This document shows positions 1-5,906 of a DNA stretch of 8,418 nucleotides, piece after piece (the first letter of the stretch is position 1; the number at the start of each line of letters is the position of its first letter). Under the pieces are notes generated by a model that saw only the letters and a program-made list of their open reading frames with translations, made no database searches and was not told the DNA's origin. A program made the translations under genes and the position numbers. This DNA is from Clostridiales bacterium (GTDB lineage Bacteria > Bacillota > Clostridia > Oscillospirales > Ruminococcaceae), in NCBI GenBank assembly GCA_029007575.1, contig JAQXIB010000120.1:1-8418 (forward strand). The letters run 5' to 3'.

Positions 1-1
1 T

Positions 2-1867
2 GATGATGAGCTTCCATTTGCCGAAGCGGAAAACATCTCCTTTGGCTTCAGCTATGATTGGCAGATCAAGGTGATCGGCGAAGAAGAACCCTATCTTTTT
101 TATTTTGAAGCAGGCAGAGAATATACACTAAAATTGGAAAATACACTGGGCGTGTACGCAGATATTTTACGGGAAACACAAAATTGCGTGTTGGCTTTAA
201 ATGAAGTGTACCGTCAAGTTAAAATGGTCGTCGGGGCTTCGGCTGACAACAACCGCGACTATGCGATAGATAAGCAGCTTCCGCAGTGCATGGAAACATT
301 GCGGGAACAGTATAATACCCTGCAATCGCTTGCGGCCGAAACCGAACAGGTGTCCGGCGAAAAAGGAAACGGTTACGGAGCGTATCAGCGTTTGTTTGTT
401 CAAATCGAAGATTTTCTGGAGGATCCGGACAAGTTGCCAAAGCAATTGGACTTCTTTTCTAATAATATCAGCAGTCTTGCGGATTATACGCTGAGTGCTT
501 CCGAACAGCCGTTGCTGTTGGATTATATCATGGTTGCGACGCCGGAGCAGGAGATTCCCAGAGTGCAGGACAGCTTTTGGCAGAAATTGGTGTTCGAGTG
601 TCGATCGTTTCTTGCATCTTTTGTGACTGACTATAATATGGTTGGAGATGCATCTGAAACAAACAGCAGTCTGGATTTATGGTTGTCCTCCGGACGGGAT
701 CAGGCTGAAGTGGTAAAGCAATTGATTGATAACGGATTTACCAAAGAATACGGTACAACGGTGAACGTTCGGCTGGTCACTGCGGATATGATATTGCCGG
801 CGGCAGCTGCCGGGCGCGGACCGGATGTGGCAGTAGCACAGGAAAAGGCATTGCCGGTAAGGTATGGTTTACGCAATGCGCTGCTTGATTTAGCGCAGTT
901 TCCAGATGTGGATGAGGTTTTAAAACGCTTTCACAGCAGTGCTTATGCTCCTTTTTTTGTGGAGGATAAGCTATATGCGCTGCCAGATACGCAAAACTTT
1001 TTGATGATGTATGTGAGAACCGATATTCTGGCGGACCTCGGCATGAAGATTCCCAATACATGGCAGGATTTGTATCACTGTCTGTATACGCTTCAGCAGC
1101 ACAATTTGGGTATCGGCTTTCCGAACATCGATTTTACGTCGGTGAGTGACAATAATATTGAAATGTTTTATCTGCTGTTATTCCAACACGGCGGTACGTT
1201 GTTTACCGAAGATCTTTCCCGTACGAGACTGGATGAAGCAGAGGCGGTTTCCGCTTTTACCGAATGGTCGGAGCTTTACACCAAATATAAGGTCACACAG
1301 CAGATGAATCATCTGACTCGTTTTCGTACCGGAGAAGCACCGATCGTTCTTTTTAACATGAGCTTTTATAATACGCTTTCTCTTTATGCGCCGGAGATCA
1401 AAGGGCTGTGGAAATTATGTGCCGTTCCGGGAACATTGCGGGAGGACGGAACCATCGACCGGAGCATCGGCAGCACGCCGACCGGTGCGGTTGCGTTCGC
1501 CACGACCAAATCTCCGGAAGAATGCTGGAAATTTTTGAAATGGTGGACTTCGGCTGAAACGCAGACCGGGTATGCTTCCGGAATGGAGAATGCGCTCGGA
1601 GCAAGCGGGCGGGTGTTGACGGCAAACCTTGAGGCGTTTGACAATCTTGCATGGCCGGTGGATGACAGAAAAACGATTGCCGAACAGAGATCCTATATTC
1701 GTGACATTCCCGAAATCGCAGGCAGCTATGTGTTTGACCGTTATCTTTGTACGGCAGTGAGATATACCATTGAAAAGAATGCGGATCCGCGGGAAATCCT
1801 GCTGGAGTGGAATAAGAAAATCAATGTGGAAAACCAAATACGCCGTAAAGAATTCGGATTAGAATAG
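2..1867 (+). CDS. Extracellular solute-binding protein with N-terminal beta-sandwich domain, 5' partial
   Basis: This is the substrate-capturing surface component of a carbohydrate (CUT1-type) ABC importer. The frame is open from base 2, so the gene starts before the window; the GTG at 71 is internal and not a start. In the 621 visible residues, about 1-45 (FAEAE, then PYLFYFEAGREYTLKLE) look like the end of a jelly-roll, carbohydrate-binding-like domain. About 46-200 are mainly helical and charged. About 223-621 match a periplasmic-binding-protein class 1 fold: LDLWLSSGRDQ opening strand, GRGPDVAVA (271-279), YALPDTQNFLMMYVRTDIL (325-343), and a C-terminal ATTKSPEECWKFLKWW segment typical of sugar-binding proteins. 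Ordinary sugar-binding proteins are about 420-450 residues, so this one is an enlarged fusion; from memory, similar proteins are roughly 950-1000 residues. The membrane anchor or signal peptide must lie in the missing part. The next gene, a permease, follows after 10 nt. The substrate is unknown. Confidence 0.88.
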   Translation, partial: DDELPFAEAENISFGFSYDWQIKVIGEEEPYLFYFEAGREYTLKLENTLGVYADILRETQNCVLALNEVYRQVKMVVGASADNNRDYAIDKQLPQCMETLREQYNTLQSLAAETEQVSGEKGNGYGAYQRLFVQIEDFLEDPDKLPKQLDFFSNNISSLADYTLSASEQPLLLDYIMVATPEQEIPRVQDSFWQKLVFECRSFLASFVTDYNMVGDASETNSSLDLWLSSGRDQAEVVKQLIDNGFTKEYGTTVNVRLVTADMILPAAAAGRGPDVAVAQEKALPVRYGLRNALLDLAQFPDVDEVLKRFHSSAYAPFFVEDKLYALPDTQNFLMMYVRTDILADLGMKIPNTWQDLYHCLYTLQQHNLGIGFPNIDFTSVSDNNIEMFYLLLFQHGGTLFTEDLSRTRLDEAEAVSAFTEWSELYTKYKVTQQMNHLTRFRTGEAPIVLFNMSFYNTLSLYAPEIKGLWKLCAVPGTLREDGTIDRSIGSTPTGAVAFATTKSPEECWKFLKWWTSAETQTGYASGMENALGASGRVLTANLEAFDNLAWPVDDRKTIAEQRSYIRDIPEIAGSYVFDRYLCTAVRYTIEKNADPREILLEWNKKINVENQIRRKEFGLE

Positions 1868-1877
1868 GAGGGCTCAT

Positions 1878-2789
1878 ATGAAACGGCAACAAGGCAAAGA
1901 GCCTTTATTAAAGCAAATGATTCGTTATCGGCAGCATTATGTCATGCTGATCCCGTTCTTTCTGATTTTCACGGTGTTTACCGTTTGGCCGGTCATCATG
2001 TCGGTTATACTCAGCTTTACCAATTACAATGTTTTTGAAACGCCGAAGTTTGTCGGTTGGGATAATTATGTCAATCTGTTGGTAAACGACGATGTTTTTG
2101 TTACGGCGTTTCGCAATACAATCGTTTTCGCGATTTTTACCGGACCGGTCAGCTTTTTCATTTCCATGTTTCTTGCATGGATCATCAATGAACTGCCGAA
2201 AGGCATTCGTGAGCTGATGACGTTGGTGTTTTATGCACCGTCTATTTCGGGGAATGCTTTTGCCGTCTGGCTACTGATCTTTGATGGAGATATCTACGGC
2301 TATTTAAACAGCTTTCTGCTCCGTTTGGGATTTATTTCGGAACCGATCATTTGGCTGAAGGATACCCGGTATATGATGGCGGTAGTCATCATCGTACAAC
2401 TGTGGGTCAGCCTCGGCACTTCGTTTTTAACGATGCGTGCCGGTTTCAGCACCGTTGACCGCAGTATTGTGGAAGCAGGCTTGGTAGACGGCATCAAAAA
2501 CCGGTTTCAGGAGCTTTGGCACATAACACTGCCGGCCATGACGCCTCATTTGATCTTGTCGGTTATTTTGTCCATTACCGGCGCTTTTGGTGCGGAAGCG
2601 GTGATTACAGCGATGACCGGCTTTCCAAGTACGGGCTATGCGACCCACACGATTATGCATCATCTTCGTGATTACGGCTTTATTCGTTTTCAACGCGGCT
2701 ATGCCTGTGCGATCGCCGTGATTTTGTTCTTGTTATGTATTATCGTCAATCGATTGGCACAGATTTTGGTGAAACGAATCGGCAAATAG
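1878..2789 (+). CDS. Sugar ABC transporter permease, MalF-type (CUT1)
   Basis: This is an inner-membrane subunit forming half of the translocation channel of a carbohydrate ABC importer. The 303-residue length is typical of the family. A basic cytoplasmic N-terminus leads into a first membrane helix (about 20-45: MLIPFFLIFTVFTVWPVIMS), followed by the family-typical SFTNYNVF and KFVGWDNYVNLL segments. About five further hydrophobic segments follow (near 80-102, 112-135, 165-185, 220-245, 270-293). The cytoplasmic EAA loop that docks on the ATPase is at 199-219: EAGLVDG, then nine residues, then the terminal LP; the second Ala is Gly here. The ATG at 1878 has an excellent ribosome site (AGGAGGG, 1866-1872, 5 nt spacing) that overlaps the stop of the binding-protein gene, so the two are probably translationally coupled. 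It pairs with the next permease. The substrate cannot be deduced. Confidence 0.93.
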   Translation: MKRQQGKEPLLKQMIRYRQHYVMLIPFFLIFTVFTVWPVIMSVILSFTNYNVFETPKFVGWDNYVNLLVNDDVFVTAFRNTIVFAIFTGPVSFFISMFLAWIINELPKGIRELMTLVFYAPSISGNAFAVWLLIFDGDIYGYLNSFLLRLGFISEPIIWLKDTRYMMAVVIIVQLWVSLGTSFLTMRAGFSTVDRSIVEAGLVDGIKNRFQELWHITLPAMTPHLILSVILSITGAFGAEAVITAMTGFPSTGYATHTIMHHLRDYGFIRFQRGYACAIAVILFLLCIIVNRLAQILVKRIGK

Positions 2790-2816
2790 TCAGCAGCGTT
2801 GTTGATCTGCCATTGA

Positions 2817-2834
2817 TTGATTCGTTTGAATCAA
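2817..2834 (+). other. Stem-loop between the two permease genes
   Basis: TTGATTC (2817-2823) and GAATCAA (2828-2834) form a perfect 7-bp stem around the 4-nt loop GTTT. It sits in the 66-nt gap between the permease genes, 3 nt before the ribosome site of the second one. An A-rich run follows, not a T-tract, so it is not an intrinsic terminator. It could tune mRNA stability or translation of the second permease. The complementarity is seen; the function is inferred, and chance is possible for a 7-bp AT-rich stem. Confidence 0.45.
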
Positions 2835-2837
2835 AAG

Positions 2838-2843
2838 AAAGGA
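2838..2843 (+). promoter_or_regulatory. Ribosome binding site for the MalG-type permease
   Basis: AAAGGA lies 12 nt before the ATG at 2856. It abuts the other possible ATG (2844) and lies downstream of the TTG at 2817, so it supports 2856 as the start. The spacing is slightly long, so the signal is moderate. Confidence 0.55.
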
Positions 2844-2855
2844 ATGGTCATCATT

Positions 2856-3716
2856 ATGTTACATCACGGCAGGACAGGAAAATATGCAAACCGTTCAAAA
2901 GCAGTGACCTGTTTGATCGTTATCTTGTTGGCTGTTTTCGGACTTTTCAGCGTACTGCCTCTGGTTATGACCGTCAGTCAGGCATTTAAACCGACCAGTG
3001 AGCTGTATTTATATCCTCCGCGTTTTTTGGTTCAGAACCCGACGCTCGGAAATTTTAAAATGCTGTTTGATTTAATGAACAGTTCATGGGTGCCATTTAC
3101 GCGATATGCCTTTAATACTGTTTTGATTTCGGTCTGCGGCACGATTTTGAATATCGTGGTTTGTTCTATGGCAGCTTTTCCTCTTGCCAAAAGCAAAGCA
3201 CCGTTTATGGGGACGTTATTCGGACTGGTGACTGCTGCACTGATGTTTACCCCACTGGTCGGCGACATTGTGAATTATCTTACGATGTCGGCGCTTGGTT
3301 GGATCGACAGTTATCTCGCACTGATCATACCGGCAGCTGCCACCAGTCTGGGCTTGTTTTTGATGCGGCAGTTTATGGTACAGATACCCGAGGATTTGCT
3401 CAACGCCGCGCGCATTGACGGCACCAGCGAATACGGGCTCTTATTTCGTATCGTGGTGCCTAACGTAAAGCCGGCTTGGTTGACGTTGGCTATTTTCTCC
3501 TTTCAGTCGCTTTGGAGCGTCTCCAGTTCGCCTTATATTTACCGGGAAGAGCTGAAGACGCTGCCCTATGCGCTGAGTCAGGTCGTTGCCGGCGGAATCG
3601 CACGTGCAGGCGCGGGCGCTGCAGTGGGAGTAGTGATCATGGTAGTGCCGATTCTGTTTTTTATTCTTTCTCAGTCTCAGATTATGGAAACCATGACGGC
3701 ATCCGGTATAAAATAA
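2856..3716 (+). CDS. Carbohydrate ABC transporter permease, MalG-type (CUT1)
   Basis: This is the second channel subunit, partner of the upstream MalF-type permease. The frame is open from a TTG at 2817, but I place the start at the ATG at 2856 (286 residues). AAAGGA at 2838-2843 lies 12 nt ahead of it; the alternative ATG at 2844 abuts that site, and the TTG lies inside a stem-loop. The chosen start gives a short basic N-terminus before the first helix (about 17-37), as is usual. Family marks are the QAFKPTSELYLYPPRF segment after helix 1 (a class signature for MalG-like proteins), six hydrophobic segments, and the EAA loop NAARIDG (173-179) ending at Pro192 (IVVP). The canonical first Glu of the loop is Asn173. 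The C-terminal QSQIMETMTASGIK is typical of complete MalG-like permeases, so the gene is intact. It follows the first permease by 66 nt. Confidence 0.92.
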   Translation: MLHHGRTGKYANRSKAVTCLIVILLAVFGLFSVLPLVMTVSQAFKPTSELYLYPPRFLVQNPTLGNFKMLFDLMNSSWVPFTRYAFNTVLISVCGTILNIVVCSMAAFPLAKSKAPFMGTLFGLVTAALMFTPLVGDIVNYLTMSALGWIDSYLALIIPAAATSLGLFLMRQFMVQIPEDLLNAARIDGTSEYGLLFRIVVPNVKPAWLTLAIFSFQSLWSVSSSPYIYREELKTLPYALSQVVAGGIARAGAGAAVGVVIMVVPILFFILSQSQIMETMTASGIK

Positions 3717-3735
3717 GCCGGACGGAATTTTGATA

Positions 3736-3746
3736 AAAGGTGGTGA
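3736..3746 (+). promoter_or_regulatory. Strong ribosome binding site deciding the start of the NHL/TPR gene
   Basis: AAAGGTGGTGA differs at one base from the full anti-16S complement AAAGGAGGTGA and lies 7 nt before the ATG at 3754. This favours 3754 over the internal ATGs at 3799 and 3811, which lack a comparable site, and over the TTG at 3730 that lies upstream of it. The chosen start gives an unusually long N-terminal extension before the signal segment. Confidence 0.8.
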
Positions 3747-3753
3747 CGCGGGC

Positions 3754-5247
3754 ATGGCATGCTTCTGTCGACTTATCCGGTTCTTTGACAAAAGCAGCAT
3801 GTTCCCTTGTATGAAAAAATATGGCAGGCGTCTGGCTGGGATTTTATGTGCGGCAGGATGCACGATTGCAATGGCGGCAGTGTCGACCGTATCGGCATAT
3901 GTACCTTACCGCTCTTTCCACTATATTTCCTATCAGGGCGAAGATCGTCGTGTAGAATGTCCCGCCCCGTTTTTAATCGACAAGGTGGTCGAACTCGGCT
4001 TCTCCTCTCCGGGGGATCTTTGTGTCGGCGAAGACGGGAAATTATACTTAGCCGACACCGGCAATTCCCGCATTCTGGTGCTGAGCGAGGACGGAGCTTT
4101 GTTGGAAGAAATCAATCGCTATACGGCGGACGGAAAAGAACAGAGCTTTCAGAAGCCGGAGGGCGTTTTTGTCGACAAAAACGGATACTTATATATTGCT
4201 GACACCGAAAACAATCAGGTCGTGCAGCTGGATGCACATCGGCAGTTTGTAAAACGGATTACGGTGGAAGCAAGTGATATGTTTGGGGAAGGATATGTCT
4301 TTTATCCGCGTAAAATAGCGGCCGACAGTGCAGGCAGGCTGTTCGTTGTGGCGCGGGGACAGGTCAATGGTATCATGCAGTTTACGTCGGAGGGGAATTT
4401 CTCTTCTTTTGTAGGCTCAAATCGTGTGGTGACCACACCGCTTGATATCATATGGCGCCAGTTGATGACCAAAGAGCAGCGGGAGAAAACGGTACAGTTT
4501 ATTCCGTTGGAATACAGCAATCTTTATATGGATGACGGAGATTTTATCTACGCGGTCACGCAGGCGACCGACGAAACCAAAAAAGTAAAACGACTGAATC
4601 CGGGCGGCACAGATATTTTACCGGAAGCGGACAACATGACGCAGATTACCGAAGATTCTCAAATCACCTGTATCTGTGCGGATGAAGACGGGAATTTTTA
4701 TTACGCTGATCAGGCGTCCGGATGTGTTTATGCTTTTCAGCCTGATGGGAGCCTGCTTTATGCTTTTGGCGGAAAAGAGGATTTGCAAGGGAATTTTAAG
4801 AGTCCTTCGGCAATCCGATATTATAAAGGCAAGCTTTATTTGCTGGACAGTCTCAGCAATACATTGACAGTATTTTCTATGACCGATTATGCGCAGAGTA
4901 TACAGCAGGCGGGGCGATACTATCGTTCTGGCGATTATGATCAAAGTTTGGCGATGTATGAAAATGTACTGAAATATGATTCCGGATTTGATTTGGCGTA
5001 TATTTATATGGGACGAATCTATTATCAAAAAGAAGATTATCAAACCGCAATGGCATATTTCCGAAAAGGAAATTACCGCGGCGATGATGTTGTCATCGGA
5101 TACGGCAAGGCGCTGGAGCAGTATCAGGGAGAATGGATGAGGAAAAATCTGCATATTCTGCTGCCTTGCTTGGCTTTTCTGGCACTGTCGGCTGTCGGTT
5201 TGATGGCATGGCTCAGAAAACGTACCAAGAGAAAGGCGGGGAAATAA
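3754..5247 (+). CDS. Membrane-anchored NHL beta-propeller / TPR repeat protein
   Basis: The function is unknown; the architecture suggests a surface scaffold, sensor or glycan/protein-binding component. The start at ATG 3754 (497 residues) is set by a near-consensus ribosome site at 3736-3746; starts at 3799 and 3811 have none. A hydrophobic export segment (about 27-49) follows a basic stretch (KKYGRR). The propeller (about 80-377) contains at least two clear NHL/six-bladed-type repeats of the form DGKLYLADTGNSRILVL (94-110) and NGYLYIADTENNQVVQL (143-159). Weaker blades sit near 182-220, 254-288, 300-338 (DGNFYYADQ) and 348-377. About 380-446 carries two TPR-like helical pairs (AGRYYRSGDYDQSLAMYENV; GRIYYQKEDYQTAMAYFRKG). 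A single membrane helix (about 466-486) and a basic tail (RKRTKRK) end the protein, so the propeller and TPRs should face outward. It is coupled to the Yip1 gene by a 1-nt gap. The AAGC at 33-36 only weakly resembles a lipobox. Confidence 0.88.
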   Translation: MACFCRLIRFFDKSSMFPCMKKYGRRLAGILCAAGCTIAMAAVSTVSAYVPYRSFHYISYQGEDRRVECPAPFLIDKVVELGFSSPGDLCVGEDGKLYLADTGNSRILVLSEDGALLEEINRYTADGKEQSFQKPEGVFVDKNGYLYIADTENNQVVQLDAHRQFVKRITVEASDMFGEGYVFYPRKIAADSAGRLFVVARGQVNGIMQFTSEGNFSSFVGSNRVVTTPLDIIWRQLMTKEQREKTVQFIPLEYSNLYMDDGDFIYAVTQATDETKKVKRLNPGGTDILPEADNMTQITEDSQITCICADEDGNFYYADQASGCVYAFQPDGSLLYAFGGKEDLQGNFKSPSAIRYYKGKLYLLDSLSNTLTVFSMTDYAQSIQQAGRYYRSGDYDQSLAMYENVLKYDSGFDLAYIYMGRIYYQKEDYQTAMAYFRKGNYRGDDVVIGYGKALEQYQGEWMRKNLHILLPCLAFLALSAVGLMAWLRKRTKRKAGK

Positions 5248-5248
5248 A

Positions 5249-5866
5249 ATGGCTGACAGTATCAAATATGCCTTTTATGTTTTGTTCCACCCTTTTGACG
5301 GATTTTGGGATCTAAAGCATGAAAAACGCGGTACGGTTCGGGCGTCGATTCTTTTTCTGGGAGGTTGGTTTTTGACCAACGTCCTTTCTCAGATTGGGAC
5401 CGGATTTCTTTTCAACACCGATTTTGATGTACCATTGAATATTTTTCGGGAATTTCGCAGTGTGTTTTTATTGTTCCTGTTGTTTTGCGTCGGAAATTGG
5501 TCTGTGACCACTCTGATGGATGGGAAAGGACGGTTTTCGGATATCGTGCAGGTGTTTGGATATGCGTCTTTGCCGATGACACTGCTGGGATTGCTGAATA
5601 TCCTTTTGTCTCATGTTTTCAACACGACGGGACTGGTTTATTACAATATGATAACGGCGGCATCCTGGATATGGTTTGGAATATTGCTGTTCATCGGGAT
5701 TATGAGCGTGCATGATTACAGCTTCATGAAGACAGTCGGTACGCTTGTTTTGACGCTGGCGGCTGCCGTAGTGATTATTTTTATTGTAATGGTGTTTTAC
5801 AATATATTCAGTATCCTCCTTTCGTTTGTCCTTTCGGTGTATAAGGAGATCAGCATACGGATATGA
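5249..5866 (+). CDS. YIP1-family integral membrane protein
   Basis: This is a 205-residue polytopic membrane protein of the Yip1 domain family (PF04893-like, recognised by pattern). The N-terminus contains the HPFDGFWDLKHEKRG segment typical of bacterial Yip1 proteins in carbohydrate operons. About five hydrophobic helices follow, near 31-55, 69-90, 104-122, 131-152 and 161-183, with a further hydrophobic stretch to about 197. The loop MDGKGRFSDIVQVFGYASLP (90-109) and the VHDYSFMKT motif (154-162) before the last helix are the other family marks. Eukaryotic Yip1 proteins act in Golgi membrane traffic; the bacterial members have no settled role that I know. The ATG at 5249 lies one base after the preceding stop, with a ribosome site AAAGGCGGGG (5232-5241, 7 nt spacing). 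The propeller/TPR protein and this protein are therefore probably made together and may form a complex (inference). Confidence 0.85.
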   Translation: MADSIKYAFYVLFHPFDGFWDLKHEKRGTVRASILFLGGWFLTNVLSQIGTGFLFNTDFDVPLNIFREFRSVFLLFLLFCVGNWSVTTLMDGKGRFSDIVQVFGYASLPMTLLGLLNILLSHVFNTTGLVYYNMITAASWIWFGILLFIGIMSVHDYSFMKTVGTLVLTLAAAVVIIFIVMVFYNIFSILLSFVLSVYKEISIRI

Positions 5867-5890
5867 TCGGCGGATATCGGCGTAATATCA

Positions 5891-5896
5891 GAAAGG
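5891..5896 (+). promoter_or_regulatory. Ribosome binding site of the DUF5696 gene, favouring a GTG start
   Basis: GAAAGG lies 1 nt before the ATG at 5898, too close for normal initiation, and 10 nt before the in-frame GTG at 5907, which is suitable for an AAAGG-type site. The two starts differ by only three residues and both give the same lipoprotein signal. Confidence 0.6.
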
Positions 5897-5906
5897 TATG
5901 GTTATT

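Noticed and set aside
801..812. Perfect 12-bp palindrome CGGCAGCTGCCG, with a 10-bp version at 3332-3341
   Set aside because: Both fall in coding sequence at runs of Ala codons; the resemblance is explained by codon use, not by an operator or recombination site.
3707..3712. TATAAA as a possible -10 promoter element for the NHL/TPR gene
   Set aside because: No acceptable -35 element lies at the right distance, and the spacing to the neighbouring genes fits an operon.
3702..3730. Possible terminator after the second permease (TCCGG/CCGGA with a later TTTT)
   Set aside because: The stem is only 5 bp with an 11-nt loop, begins inside the coding region, and the T-run is short and separated from the stem; a strong ribosome site follows at once.
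4618..5265. Antisense open frame of about 215 codons opposite the NHL/TPR gene
   Set aside because: It lies fully opposite a well-supported coding gene, has no recognisable domain, and its composition is what a reverse-strand shadow would give.
5866..5882. Direct repeat of ATCGGCG between the Yip1 and DUF5696 genes
   Set aside because: Two 7-bp copies with no further copies nearby are too short to call a regulatory or mobile-element repeat.
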